A stretch of 64,000 nucleotides of DNA from Serilophus lunatus. Its lineage: Eukaryota; Chordata; Aves; Passeriformes; Eurylaimidae. The position numbers were made by a program, and so were the translations under genes. The notes under the pieces are model-generated. The model did not search any database. It worked only from the letters and a program-made list of their open reading frames with translations, and had not been told where the DNA came from. This document shows, piece after piece, positions 1-14,400 of the stretch; positions within the stretch are counted from its first letter, which is position 1; each line of letters begins with the position of its first letter. The DNA lies in NCBI GenBank assembly GCA_013399895.1, contig VXBA01004387.1, positions 24,240 through 88,239 on the forward strand, in the 5' to 3' direction.

Positions 1-370
1 CTGGAGCCGCGGCGTTGGGGGAGCCCCGCAGGCTCCGTCCTGCACACGGGTGGGGGGCAGCAAGCCCTGGCTGGGGGTCGCGGGTGATGGGGGAGGTCGG
101 ACCCGCTGGCTTCGAGGGGTCCCGCAGAGGAGCGGAGCTGCGGGCGAGGCGTGCGGGGCTCAGCTCCTCTGAGCCCAAACACGGGGCACGGCATCGCTCC
201 GGTGGGCGCCCGAGGAAGCCAGACCTTGGCATGGGCAGGGGACGCGGTGCCCGTGGGCTCCTGCGTGGGTCCGGGCGCAGAAAGGAGCCGTGGCCTCCAC
301 CAGACGTGGGAGAACACGCGGCGAGCCCGGCTCAGCTGGGAGCTGCTGGCGAAGCCGCCCGGCCAGTTTG
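1..370. promoter_or_regulatory. CpG-rich stretch, probable 3' edge of the NXN promoter CpG island
   Basis: The first 370 bases are GC-rich with many CpG dinucleotides. Beyond about 540 the sequence becomes AT-richer with poly-A tracts. The encoded frames do not match the end of NXN exon 1, which should encode an EIVFVSSD-like strand and a DMPWLALPY-like segment. I infer that exon 1 lies shortly upstream and that this is the start of intron 1. Confidence 0.45.
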
Positions 371-3300
371 TGGCGTGGGGTTTCTTACTCTCGTTTAGCG
401 CTTGGTGTGTTCCATCCTCTGCAAGTTGCAGCCTCTCATCTGGAGGGTTTAATCAGAAAGACAGGGAACGGACAAAAACCACTGCAAGACCCAGGCGGGG
501 CAGGCTGTGAGGGACGCGAAGGCACAGTCTGAGCCTCCAGTTCCCAACGAGCTCGCCCCATTTGTAGTTAAAAAAAAAAAAATAAAAATCCTCTTTACAA
601 ATCTAAGCTCTGGAAGCAATTGAGTGAGAATTAAAAAGATGGTGCCCCACGGTGCCATTTCTAAACATCTTTGTGGAGGGTTATTGTGGTGTGGAAGCAG
701 CGGGCGGGCTTTGGCGAGGCGGGTTCTCCGCCTCGGTGGGATGGGGGTAACGCCGGTACCTGCGGGGTCGGGGGTGGCTGAACCCCCTCAGAAATCCCCT
801 GGATTTGGATGCTGCCTTGGGATGAGAGGGATGACCTCTTCCTGGCTGGGTCTCTGGACACCGCTCTCCCAGCGCTTTGCTCTGTTCCTCAGGCAAAGGA
901 GTCGTTCAAGGAGAAGTTGGCTGTCGTCTGGCAGCTCCATGTGATGTCCCTGCTGCTGAGAAGAGACCTTTGAAACCCGGCTTTGGCTTTTTTTGCCTCG
1001 TTTGCTGCGTTTTTTTGTCGCTAAACTCGCCGTTCTTTAAAAGCTCTCGCGTGTTTAGTTCCAATGCACCTGGATGAGGATGGAGCCCCAGTTTGCTACT
1101 CTTTGAAGGGCAGACACTTCTAACTGGGAGCTTGCCCGAGTGGTTGGCTTCTGAGATAATTTTCTCTAATCACAGGAGCTGCAACAGGAGCTTCATCCTT
1201 CAGAGAAATCGCAGTTTAATTCGGGTTTCTTTAAAACCAGACCCTCTTCCAACAGGGACATGAAAAGGCTGTGGTTCCAATTAGTAGCTTACCATTTCCC
1301 TACTGAATGTTTCAGATTATTTGGATGATGGGACTTTTGTTTGCCATATTTGCTTTAAAAATTCTACTGCAAGTTAAGTGGTTGGGAAATGGCAGAACTG
1401 GAAGATGGCATTAATTGTACATGCTGGCTAATGCTTCCATCTATTAGATTGCAAGGAAACATGAAATAAAAAGATTATGGGGTCTTAAACTCTTACTCCA
1501 AGAAGCCCTGAGTTAAATTCAGGATTATTTTTGTGTGGAGTGTAAAGTAATTGAAGCTCGTGCTGTATATTTTCAAAACTAAGCAGATGTGATGTGGCTT
1601 TGGAGGAAGCTTAATCTGCGGATAACAGAGAACCTATTTGTAAGTTGTAAGGGCAATTATGTCAGGATATCAGATTTCTAAACAGGAGATTTATAACCTG
1701 TAGCTCAGGCAGTTAGAAGTTTCCTGGTATAATAGACTGATTTTTTTAAATAGTTGGGTTAATGACCTGACTCTCCAGAAAAGCACAAACTTTCTATTTT
1801 TCAAAAACATGCCAGTGAGAGCTGGGGATGTCGAGCATATGTTCAGTACCTCATGGGCTTAATTTGTTTAAAAACAAAAGCATTAGAGGAATGTAGGCAG
1901 TGCTTTTGAGTTATGGTTCCTTTGCACTAAGGGATACTCCTAAACCCCACTGAATTATATAGATTTATGGGAAGAAAGGGATATTGTAGATGTGGAATAG
2001 AGAGAGTGAGAGAGGTGGGAACATTGAGAGCTCTGTCCCTGAGCTCTCAGATGCCAGAGACTGCAAAGCTCCTATCCTTGGAGGTTACAGGGAGAAGTTG
2101 TGCCCAGCAGGGTCTTACCTGGGGGATGCCAGGGCTCAAAGACCCCCAGAAGTCCCTTCCAGCCAGTGCTTCCCATTGTGGGCTGGATACTTTATCTGCT
2201 GAGGTCGTGAAAGCTTTGAGGAGAGATAATGGCTTCCTGTCCTGTATTGGCTGTAGCAGCACTTTTGTTGCTCAGAATTATTGAAAAATACGACTATTTG
2301 TCATTGTGCACAATCTCTCCCTGGTGTATTCTGCATTTTTCTACATTTCTCCTTCTTTCAACCCACAGGCATCAAACGTTGATAGATCTTAAAACCCAGG
2401 CTCCTTTCTGGTTTTGCTGTAAAATTCCCACAGTCCTAAAAGTAAATTAGTATCTTATTCTCATGGTTATTGGGGAAAGTAGTATGAATTGTCAAAGCAA
2501 ACAGCCACTCTTCTTTGAATGCCTCAGTAACTCAATAATGCCGGGGTGCAGTTACCAGGGGCTACCAGATCAATTTGAGTAACTTTAGCATAGAGCAATT
2601 TCTGTCTCCAAACCAGTAATAAAAGCAGGCAGTACAAGTCAGCAAACATCTGGACGTGGGGAAAGCCTTTGATTAATGAGGACGATGGCATTATGCCTCT
2701 GTCTGAGCCACAGCCAGACCTATTATTGGGTGTTTTTCTTTCAAGGACAAAACCGTAACGTGCCAAATGAGATTGGAGGCCTTTAACTCGTGGTACACGT
2801 CCCTCAATTAAGCTGTTCAGCCCCGGATTTGGGCAGCTCTGTGTAGCTGTTGGTAATTGATTTGTCTTCTGATAGTGCCTGGCACTGCAGAGGAGAACTC
2901 GGGGGAGAGATGTTGCTCTGTGTCTTTGTTTCGTTTGGGGTTTTGGTTTAACATCACCCCGTTGTTATCTGTTTGCATGAACATCTGCCCTAGTTCTGGA
3001 GGGATGATTTAATAACAGCTTTAATTCCTGATTGCTACTGAGAGCCTCAGTAAAGTAAACAGCCCCCATCTGTCTCCGTGCCCTGATGTCCCCCAGCACC
3101 CACAATGAGGCAGCTCCCTTCCTGCTGTCGGAAGGATCCCAGACTTCTCCTGGTGAGCCGTGGAGCATCCCTGCTGCAGAGTCCACCTACACTCGGGCTG
3201 AATTCGAGTGCTCTTCAAGGATTTGTGGCACACAGGCTGTTGGAGGAGGGTGGAGTGTGCCCTCCTGCTGTGCTGCTGTGGGACATTTTGGTCATCTCTG

Positions 3301-4190
3301 CTAAAAAAAAATAAATTGGCCACATTCTCTGTTGAGTTGGTCCTCTCACATGGGTCCACGTAGGAGTGGGAGAGAGGAGAGTTTAGGTGCTGGAGGAGAA
3401 AAAGCTGTAAGCAGGTCTGCACTGGGGGAGCAGCAGTTTATCTTCTGCTTTTGTTTTCTCTTGTTACTTACTTGTTTTCATCATTCTTTGTAATCTTGAG
3501 TTTTCCACTGACACTTGCTTGGTGCATCCGTGCAGCACCACAGTGGTGTAGGGTCTGTGCTTTGCTGCTTGTTTTGTGTTTGCTTTCTGCTGTATTTGTG
3601 CATCTGCTTGAGTGTTTGACCAGATTCTTCTCATGAAGGCAAACCCAGCTTTGGGAAGGCTGAGATACTTGTGTTCTGGATTTAAGTAAATGCAAAGCAT
3701 GTTGATTGTTTTTTTGTGATTATTCAGTCAAGTATCTGAAAACAATTTGAGGATCTCTCTTTGCTCACGCTGGTAAACACTCTTCAGTTGGGACAGAGTG
3801 ATTTTCCTTGATTTGTATTTTTTCCACATTCACTAGAAATGTGAGTTTTGCTGAACAGTGTGACAGAGGCACGTGATGTTTCTCCACGTGTGAGGAAGAT
3901 GTTTGTCCTGTCTCGCCCAAAGGAGGAGGAAAGGATCAAGTTGGTAGCTTTGAATTTTGTTGTTTCAGTGGCTTGACTGCTGTGGTAGGTGATCTGGGTT
4001 GGACATGGACAGAACACCCCTTCTGTGCTGGGAGTCCCTTCTCCTCAGCACTGCAAATAAACCATGGTCTTGAAATCAATAAGTAAAATGTGACAAACCT
4101 CTTGCTTGTTTCAGGTATCTCTGTGAAGTCTTTTACAACAAATACCCACTTTTTTCTTTTTTGTTTTTAAATGTGTTCTCTGTTCCTCCT

Positions 4191-4207
4191 CCCCCCCCCC
4201 CCCCCCN
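4191..4207. repeat. Poly-C tract ending in a single N
   Basis: Sixteen C residues are followed by one N. This marks a base or join that could not be resolved after a homopolymer. Confidence 0.9.
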
Positions 4208-7200
4208 TGGGAGTCTTTCCTAATAAGACACAAAGTTCTATTTTTGTAGGTAGAGTTTGTGCAAGAAATGGTGGGGAGGGGATAGAAATTTCATGAAATT
4301 AGACTGTACAGAATTTTTTTGTGGAGGAAGACTCCTCAAACCCTTGATTACAGTTTATGATACACCCTGATATTCAGGGACTGAGAACTCTTCTGTTTTA
4401 AATCTGCCATCTGCAGAGATCTGGGAGGCCAGTGGTCAGCACAGATGTGGGATTTGTCTAACAGAAGATTTCGTAAATCACTTGAAGCAGCTTTTGAATT
4501 TCATCATATTAAAATATCTAGGTAATCACTTTCAGCTGTATTCCTGACTTTGTCTTTCTGGGGTGGGAATGTATATGAGATCTTTGGCTCGTGGAGCTGT
4601 AGATTTGAAAAATATGGTCTTTTCATGGCATAGGGCTATTGAGTAAGAAGCAAGGCATTAGCAGCACCAACTGATTCTTTGTTTGCTTTGAAACTGGCTG
4701 GTTCTGAAACATAAGAATGGGAGATGTATGAAAGGAGCAGAGGGAAGCCTGTGTGCTGTTTTTCATTGTGGCATCTTAATCCAGATGTTGAAATGAAAAC
4801 GTTGGTTTAAAAATGCACAGTTGACAATTTCATTTGTTACTCTCAGGTTGTAGAACTAAGGAAAGGAACTTTACTTTGTAAAGTAATCAGTGCATAGTTC
4901 TTCTCCAAGAATGCATTCTTTAGAGGCTGAACATGTAACAGCTTTACAAAAGAAAGTGCAGAACAATAGAACATTTTTCTGTGTGATTTTGGAGAAGTGC
5001 AACAGTGAACTTCAGTTGTGACTGAGGAATGAACTATTCAGTATTTCCACATCATGCAGATGACATAGAAGCCAAAACATTTTGAATTCTTGTTGTTGAT
5101 GCCACTTTTCCTGATTATTTCTGTGTATGTTTTACACAGCTTTGCAGTGGCCCACCACACAATTAGCTGTTGTCCCTCATGCCAAGACCTGAATCCTTCA
5201 ATGAAATCCCCTTAAGTGTCAGTAGACACCAAACCTGGGAACTGTCCTGGCAATGCAAGAGTTGCAAAAACATCACTGACATCCTTAGAAGTTGAATTTC
5301 CCTGTATATCCAAACCATGGCCTGCCCAAGTCCTTTCCCTGGGGCAGAATTAGTATTTTAAAAGTCTTGCTGATGTGTCACCTACTGTGTGTTTATTGCA
5401 TCCCTCAGTGGGTAATTGCCTACGTTTGAGGGCCTGCTCTGAAAGTCCTTGGACATCTTTCCATTTTCAAATTCTCCTGGCTCCAGGGTGGAGAGAAGCA
5501 GTGGGAGCTTTTGCTGATCAGACATGGCCTGTAGGTATTTTTCAGTACTGAGAGAGTTTGTATGAAATTCACAGTGAGTTCATTGCCAGCAGGTTTGAGT
5601 TTTGGGAGAGTCCAGGACGGGTTGGAGTATTTTGATCCTTCCTTGTGGACAAACTGTCAGTGCTCAATGTGCTTGGTGGGATTAGCTCGTGTCACTGGGA
5701 TAAGGTTTCACTTCTGAATTGCATATGGATAGAGCTCTCTGGTTTGCATTTCAATCTTTTTCAGCCACAATCCCAGTATGGAAGTTGGGGTATGATTTTA
5801 ATCTAAGTCAAGTCAGAAAATACTGTAGTTTTTGGTGACCAGACCAGAGGGATTCTTGCTCCACTTGCCTCTGCAACAATCCAGATGGAATGTAGAGATT
5901 GTCTCCTCCTTACTGCTAGAATTTGATGTGAAATGTAGGGAAGTAGGGAAACTAAGAGGGTACATGTGACTGTGATACAACAGGCTGAATTCTGAATTCA
6001 AGAAAACAAGTTTGAGCATTTGCTTGATGAAAAGCTCATTGGTGTGTGTGGATTGCTCCCTCCTCCTTCCCTTCCCTGTTTTTTATCAGAGAAACAAGTT
6101 CCAAGCAAAATATTCCAAAGTGGTATTTAATTACTCCTTAAAATGCAACTATTTGTCTTATCAGCCATGTGGATTTCTATTTGCTGCTTTGATTTGACAG
6201 TTAGTAGTTTGTAATTTTTAAAAAGCTTACACGCTCCAGGAATCTGTGATTTTTATGCTTTTGAAAGTCAAGATGTTGAATTAACTGCAGCTTTGAACTA
6301 TTCACGGATAATTTCAGGCCCCCTGCATTCAGCAAATAACAAGCTGACTCCTGAGCTTTCAGGCTGGGTTGAATACTGAATAATCAGGACTTTATAGCTG
6401 CATGCATTCTCTAAACTGGTTCCATGGCACATCACAGCGTAGTGCACGATAGGTTTGAAATGTTTTTCTAGACAGATCACTTTGTGCTTGTGCCATCTCC
6501 AGATAATAACCACTGGGAAAGGAGGGAGTACTGCCAGCCTGGAGAGGATACATGCATTCATCACAGCTTGGGCTTTGAGCACATTAATTCCCCTCTGTTC
6601 TTGGGCTAGGAGCCCTTTTGGGGGACATAGGGGGGTTTTGGGGAGAGGGTTTTCCCTGGCACTGCCTTGACCTCCCTCTGAAGAGCAGCTTCTTCTGTGG
6701 CTGGAGCTGCTGCTTCTCTGCTGATGCTCTGCTATCAAAAAACACAATTAGAGTTAAATCTCTAGGTTGTAAATTAAAGACAAGGGTCAGTGGAGAAACG
6801 GGGAGTGGGCTGAGTTGACAAGTAAGCAAATAGACATGTTAAAGTCTCTCGTGGGAAAGTGAATTGTCCAAGTATTTCAGATTACAACATGAGTGTCGTG
6901 TCTGATAGATGATCACATTTTCATCGTCCTGGTTTTCCAAAGAAAATGTAGTGTCTTATTGATTGGGCATAGAGTACACACTATTAATGGAAGGGTGGAA
7001 CTAAAAAGATGCAGGAATTTCTGCATACTGTCACGTCTGTCTTTCAGCACCGTGAACAATTGCAACCAGCAATTAATATGTAAAGAATTTGTGGTCTCTG
7101 TTTAGTGTGAGGGACTGCCTGCTCGAATTCATCAGGGTGTTAGCTGAGCATTTGTGATCTGGTCAAGCCCCTCTCTGGAGCTCAGCAAGCCCCTCTGGCT

Positions 7201-8527
7201 TCAAAACAAAGCAGTGAGAACCCCTGACAAGGCACAGGGTGGTGGGGGTGTGCAGGACCCCTGCCTGAGTGGGAAGGTCCACAGAGCCCAGACACCACAG
7301 AGAATCTGATTCATAAAGGATGCACTCTGAGTGATAGGTGCCATCACAACTGTGACTAAACCCAACCTGACTTTAAAATATTTCAGTGGAGAAAAGGTGA
7401 AAAAGTCCCTATTTGAAATTAATTTTCCAGGAGTTACCAGATTTTTATTTCATGTCTGAGGCATGAAAAATATCCGGTGGCATCCTCTGCTGCAGGCAGG
7501 GGCTCAGCATGGCTGGACCCCAGGGAGTGGGTGGCAGTGGCACAAGGGGTCAGATCCTGCCAGGAGGGTTCTTGGCAAGGCTGGGCTTTAACAGCTGAGA
7601 AGGGAACATTGTTCTGTGATTCAAGGCAAGGATTTAAAAATCTGTGTGAGAATTAAGTCATGCTTGCAGAAGAGAGTCGACGGCAACTGAAACGAATTGC
7701 AACTGCGTGAGCGAGCTGAAGAAATTTTAGTTCTCCCTCGTTCCCAAGAGATTCCCACTGGAGAGATGAAGTCATAGCCATTACTTCATTAGTGTTAACT
7801 CAGGATGCTGACAAATGAGCCCTCTTGATTTGTGCCGGGCCAGTTGAAGAGAATTCTTCACCATCCCTCTCTCCGTGCCTCGGCAGTCGCTGCCCTTGCC
7901 GTGACGTTGGAAGCGCGCCGATTCCCCAGCCAAGCTGATCCAGCTCAGCATTTGCTTTTGAACTGCCACTGCTTCACCCCAAATGCCAGCTCCGAGCTGG
8001 CTTTGGTTACTCCTGCTGTACAGGAGGCAGCAGCCGAGGGATGGGCGAGCAGCAGCCTTGCACTTGCCAGAACCTCTCCATCAACGCCCCCAGCTCGCGG
8101 CTGGTGTGGGGGGCGTTAATGGTACCCAGTGGTCCATGTCCTGCTTCCAGAGCAAACAGATGGGTGGAGGATCTTGCCCTCACGACTCACAGCATTGCTC
8201 TGGGAGTCCCTTTTGGAAAAAGTGTGAAATTTATTGTAGTGGGATCTTGTGGTGGATCTGAGCTGCTAAATCCTCTAAACCTGAGCCTGCAACTTCATTG
8301 ACAGGGCCTCTCACTTCACTCAGCTCCAAGCTTATGGTTTCACCGCTCCAATATTTTTCCATACATGGAAGCATTCCTGCCCCAGCCTGGGCTAATCCTG
8401 ACATGCCACTGCATCTGGATGTTAGCTCATTTCTCGCAGCTGACACTGTACAAAGGCAGATGTCTGAACTTACTTTTGTTTAAATAGATGTAATTCAGCC
8501 AGCAAAAGTCTCACCCCATAGGTAAGC

Positions 8528-8562
8528 CAGGGAAAAAAAAAAAGAAAGAGAAAGAAAAAAAG
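8528..8562. repeat. Purine-rich A/G tract
   Basis: A pure A/G stretch of A-runs and AAAGAAAGAGAAAG units. Confidence 0.8.
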
Positions 8563-8890
8563 GTGTTTTTCCATTTTATGAACTCCCAGGACTGTTAGAT
8601 GAATGAATTGACCCCCAGTAATGCCACGTTTTGGAAATATATAGTCTTTAAATTATAGCAGGATAACAAACCATGGCTTTGTGTGTCTGGGACAAGCCGA
8701 GCCCGTCTCCTTGCTGTGGCTCAGTTGGGGGAGAGGAGCCCCTGCCCATCCCATTGGAGTGTGTGCCCGGTCTCTCTGCTCAGCTCTGATGGCTCTTCAA
8801 AGGCTCCGGGCTGTTTGATGCATGTTTTGTAGCTCAGAGGAGCTGGGACTGCTGTGCTCTTGCAGCTGAGCCGAGAGCCTCGGCCATACG

Positions 8891-8912
8891 AGAGAGAGAG
8901 AGAGAGAGAGAG
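8891..8912. repeat. (AG)11 microsatellite
   Basis: A perfect dinucleotide repeat following CCATACG. Confidence 0.95.
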
Positions 8913-11455
8913 ATGCTTGTGCTGGTGAGCTGCTGCTTGAGCCGGGGGCCTGTTTATAATCCCTTCCTCACCGGGAAGGGCTGTAGGTTTTAATTAAATG
9001 TCTGTGAGGTGCTCTGCGATCCTCTGCTGAAAGGCCCTGCATGGGGGCAGTGCCTTTGAATAAAAGCTAGAGACCTTTCCCACCCGCCGGGAAGGAGTTG
9101 GAGCTGGAGAAAGTGAGACCCAAGCTGTTGAGTTTGAACAGATGTTGGTTCTCCCCCGCTTCAATAGTTGAAAAGGATTATTCTGCCTCTCCCAAAAAGA
9201 GGCGAAACACAGTGATTTCACTAGTGTTGCCAGGGATCTCAGCTCCATCCTCTCCTGCTCACTGCTAGTTAAAAGGTTTGCATGCTGGGCCAGGGGTGTG
9301 TGGAGGGTTTTGGTTGTGGGCTGTGCTGTGGTGCTGCAGTTCAGCATCCACTTGTCTGGCCCTCGCTCGGGGTCTCAGTTGTGAAATGAGTCCTGGTTTG
9401 TCCTCTCTTTGCTTGGCTGCTGCTGTTGTGTGCAGGAATAAGACAAGTTGAACTGAGCCAGGGTAAAACAGGTTTCAAACGAGCCAAGCTGTGTGATGGC
9501 GTGGGAAGGAGATGACAATTTCCAGATTTGCCGTCAGATCTGTGAAGCGGATGAAACCTGCTTTGTGTGACTCTTTCAGCCCCTGAGAACCAAGTGAGTC
9601 TAAGAGAGGTTGGTGGTGCCCTCAGCCCCACTGAGGGATCCCCATCCCTCTGTTTGCCCCTCCAGACACAGCTCAGGCAGCAGCACTCTGCTCCTTGTGC
9701 ACAGTCTTGGATCTGGTGGGATTTCAGCATCAGACAAGTCACCAGGGCATTAAAAATGTTCTTCCCCTTCATGTTTTTGTGACTACTGTTCTGCTGCTCC
9801 CAGAGCAAATCAAAGGGCACCAGGCTACAAATCCTGCCTTGCAAGTACTGCCTGGGTGTTTGACTTGCAGGGTTGCTCCTCTTTTATCAGCTGATATCTG
9901 CTATTTTAAGAAGGCAGGGAGTTATGCTTATTTGCTTCAGAGGGGCTGATTGTTCTGCGAGCTGATTTTTGAGGATGCTCCCTGTTTAATTCAGGTTTGT
10001 GGCTGTAGGACAGAGGTCCCTGTGCTGTTACATTACAAACTGCTTCTAATGAGCTCTCCCCCCGTAATCTCTGTGCTGAGAGATTTGCAAATAGCCGCAT
10101 GCATTAGGGAATTCCTGCTGTCTTCATCTGATAGGCAGGGAAGCAGAGGTAAGAGGGCTCTGGGGGCTGGATGAGTGACCAGACCAGGGCTCTGCTGCTT
10201 CCATTGCCGTGATTTCCAAGTCCCAGCACCCCAGTCTTCCAAGAAAAGCCCCATCTCACCGGCCCCACACAGCACATGAACACGACCCCCAGGTCATGCT
10301 TTGCTTCCCTGCCTGCCACTGGCTCAGCCACAGCCATTGCCCCCCCCACTGCTGCCACCGTTGTGCTTTGTGCTTCCAAAATCAGTTCGTTCCAGGGTTA
10401 GAAAAGACCCGTTTTTGTGTCCTAAAGCGCTGGATTTCACAGATACAGAAGGGGAAATGCCTGCAGCTTGATCTGCTAATCCAAAAGCATGGGAAGTTGT
10501 TCCTAGGAAGATTTGCTGCCCGGCTTTCTCTCGACGCAAGTTCGCACAAACACGGTTTGTTCCTACAATGAGTTGGAGCAGCTGGATGCCTCCCACCAAG
10601 ATTGCTGATATTTAGGTCTTTGATTTTGGCGGAGACACGCAGCAATAAATTAAATGAGTAGGGGAGTTTCAGAGAGTAGTGCAGATGGTGGGAAACTGAG
10701 GGTAGGGACTACTTAAGTGCTAACGTATGGCAGAGCTTTGACTCCTTTCTTTCTTAAAGGAATGGAAAACACTGCAAGGCTGCTGTACCAGGGATTTTGC
10801 CTCCCTTTTGTCTTCAGAGACCTGCAGATGACCTCTTGTTTTCTTGATGGTCAAGAAGGGAGTGTCATGTGTGTGCTCCTGCCTGCAGCACAGCGATGCC
10901 CTCTGTGTCTCTCTGTCTTTGTGTGAGCCTGATCTGGATCCCTGCACATTTGGGCTCTCTGGATTTCTGCTTTTCTGTCTGGGAAATTAAATTAATTAAA
11001 TGAGATTTCTTGCATCTTTTTTAAGTCTTTTGCTTTTTTCCTCCTTAGGTCTGACCTGGTTTAGGTTTTGTACAGCTATGGGGATTCAGGTGGAACAATT
11101 TCATTTCCTTATCCACCTCCAACTGCATTAGCTCACTATGTCTCCCTGCTGATGGTTTAATTATTATGCATTACAGGAGCATCCAGGACCTTGACTGGCA
11201 AAAGGTTTATCTCTTAAGTGGTGCACAAAGTAGATGTTTGTCACCCTGGCCGCTTCCAGGATGGGTTTTTGCTTAGAATGGCAGTTTCCAAACCAGTTAA
11301 TTGCCACATTGAGAAGCCAAAGGGCAAATGGATGTTCCTGCCAGCCGTGTGGGACCAGTGGCTCTTGAGGTGGAAAGATGTTGTGGTAGGTTGGGAAGAG
11401 ACTTCTGGGTTGGGAAGAACTGTCTTACAGAGTGATGATTACTGTGGCAGAAGTG

Positions 11456-11485
11456 GAGGGATGGAGGGATGGATGGATGGATGGA
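11456..11485. repeat. (GGAT)n tetranucleotide microsatellite
   Basis: GGAGGGAT followed by GGATGGATGGATGGAT-type units, about seven copies with imperfections at the edges. Confidence 0.85.
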
Positions 11486-14400
11486 GAGGATGCAGCTGGA
11501 ACAGAAACTGGTGCCTCACCTTGAAAGTTGCTTTGCTTCAGACAGCCTGGATTTGAATTGCAGGAAGGCTCCAGATTTTACTCCATTTTAAAAATTAAAT
11601 GCCCTCCGAGCCTCTCTACATGTTTTATGTTGTTTTTTGGCTCGGTCTGGCTGAGCAGTGACCTTCTGTTGGAGCCACATCCACCGTCCTGGTTTTGATG
11701 TGTGTCTCGGTGAGGATTTGCTGCAGGGCTTCACAGCTGAAAAAGTGGAGTCATCTGCATAAGCCCCAGTAAGTCTCTAGGTTAAGAGGCCATCAAATAC
11801 CACCTCTGTCTGTGGCCTTCCCTCTAATTATTAAAATAATAACCCTAGGCAGAGCTTCTGGCCCCACCAGTGGCTCAGGGTCTGCTGGGCCCTGTTCAGA
11901 CAACCTCATTAGAAAGAGACAGTCCTTACCCTACAGCTGATTATCTTGGGAAGCATCCCCCCACACCGTGGGGACAGGATGGGTTCCTCACAATGCAGTG
12001 ACAGGCCAGGCTTGATGCCTCCTGCCTTGTGGGCACACAGGTTTGAGGTCTGGAAGGAGAAGGGCAGAGTTCTCGTGCCTTCTTTCTGACTTTGATGTTG
12101 CTTTCTCAGGCTTTGAAACCGGCTCTGGGATTTTCACCTGGCATGTGGCTGGGAGAGAGTAAGTTCTATAGGAGTGCTGCCTGCCATCTCTGGCTGAGTG
12201 CATCTTCATCTGGTTCTTCCCGTCGGCTCCCGAGAGCCAGAGCAGGGATTATCCAGAACAAATCCTGTTACCCAGCTGCCTCCTGAATGAAGAAGGAGTT
12301 GCAGGACAGGAGTGCCCCATGGAACATAAATCTGTTAGCAGATGACTTCACAGGTGAAGATTTTTAGGGTTGCTTTGCCAGAAAGGGGCAGTGTTGATTG
12401 CCAGGCTTAGTAGTGAAGAATTTGAAATTGTGATTCATCCCTCAATCTATGCCTTAAGTATGCAATGGTAAAGCTAGGAAAATCTGGGTATGTATAAAGT
12501 GCTTCCTCTTTGGAGCTGAGAAACCCTTAGGTGCAGCAATTACTATTTTACTTAATTAGGATTGAAATCTCAAATGCTCAGAACATGCCAGCTCGTGTCT
12601 GTTGTGGGGAAAACTCAATTACTCAAGAGAAAGGTCTTTTCATCCTGCCATGCTGAAGAGAAAGTCTATTGAGTAAAAAAATTCCTGACATTTTTTGGTC
12701 ATCTGCTCAAACAGTTTGTCTGGGCCATGAAAGTGGTTCTTGGTGGGGAAAGGCAGCTCCCAGGAAGGAAAGTGGTACTTTGCTGATTCTCAGACTTGTG
12801 GTATTTAGTTTGGTATTTCACTTTTTAATTACTCCAGCAATTAGCACAGTTACAGATTGTGTCTTGCCTTTGCTGATCTGTGTGTGCTTCTCTCACAGCA
12901 TTTGCTGGCCCTGAGGATAAACCAGCCTGGTGCAAAAGCACATGCTGGCCCTGAGGGGTCACTGGTGTGTGGATGGGAATCATCATCCATGTGGGTGTTT
13001 GCTCTGACCCTCAGCAGACAGTGCCTGGCCCTGAGCAGCTCGTGCACAAGTCAGTGCTTTCCTGCTGCTGCCTTTGTCCACCTACAGCTGAGGTGCAAAC
13101 AAGCTGTACCAGCATTTTCCTCCACTTGTTAAATAATTATAATCAGTCTTATAATCAGTAGTTGAAGGCTGGGGGGTGTTGGTGCTGTGGGCTCATGGCC
13201 AGAGTGATGCTGAGAACATGAACCTTGTGAAAAGACGTGAAACTTCTTCTGTAGCTGAGCAAATTGAACACAGTGCCACAGAGGTGGAAGAGGAAAACCC
13301 CTGTCTCGCACGACCTTGGGCAAACACTTCTCTTGCCATTTTGTGTTGTGTTTTTTTTTCTCCACCATTACTCAGCATTTGCTTTGCTCAGAACTTCAAG
13401 CTATGTGAACCAGTATATAATTCCCCTGGAGGGTACATCACACTGACACAGAGCTGCCAGACACCTTTTGAATTCAGAGTGCCATTTACTCACACATTTT
13501 CAATGTTTCTTGTTTCTGCTGGTGAAAGCAGCTCCCAACAGAGAAATGGATATTGGTGTGAGCAGCACCTGCTGCTGCATGGAGCCTGTGGAGTGAATGA
13601 AAAGTCTCATTCCAGCTTCACTGTTGTGAGCTCCTGAAGAACGCCACAGGGCCTTTCCCCCTTGCTTTGCTAAATATTACTAAAGAAAATCAGTTGAATC
13701 AAGCCCAGACCTTTGTGCAGGAGTTGCCATGCCCTTCTCCCCTATGTGCTCTCCTTCCCCTCACCAGCTTGGCCAGTGCTCACCCTTTGTGTTGGAAGAG
13801 CCTTGTTTGCTTGGTGAGGTTCAAAGATCCAGCAGCGACCAGCCAAAGAGAAGAGCAAAATCCCAGTGGTTTACCTGTTACCCCTCTGATCTCCTGCCCA
13901 TCTGAGTCCATTTTCAGCTCAGTTATGATCTTTTCATCCTTCTGTTTATGCTCCATTTTACCAGAAGGGTTTGGAGTCATATGATTTTTCTGCAGAGGAT
14001 ATGATGTTTCTGTTCCTGTATGTCCACCTGATTTACCTGACCTCTCCTTACCCCCTACCTTGCCTTGTCATAGTGAAACTACAACAGGTTTTCAGGTTGT
14101 GGGGGGAAAACCCCTTTTCCTAGAGAGAACATAGAGGTATGCAGAGAAAATGTATGGGCTTTGCTGCCACAAGAACCTGCTGAGCAAGTCAGTGGTGGAT
14201 TTGAGATGTTAGCTTTATGGCTTTTGTCTACCAGAGCCCGAGCAGTATTTGATATGTAGACATGTTTTCAGACATTTTGTGTAGAGAAGGTGTTGGCAGG
14301 TCTGCTGTTAACACCCTTGCCTTTAGGCCAAACTATTGCAAATTCAAGTTCAGCTTGAATCTCATTTCTATGGCTTGGAAGGCTGCAATCTGATGGGCTA

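Noticed and set aside
15..400. NXN exon 1 or an alternative first exon in the CpG-rich window start
   Set aside because: None of the open frames resembles the NXN N-terminal segment, and no frame leads to a donor joining in phase 0 to LKLWNKY at 34389.
2100..2200. CR1-like words (AAGTCCCTTCCAGCCAGTGC) in NXN intron 1
   Set aside because: Only a short motif matches; no TGTGAT tail or upstream CR1 body could be followed.
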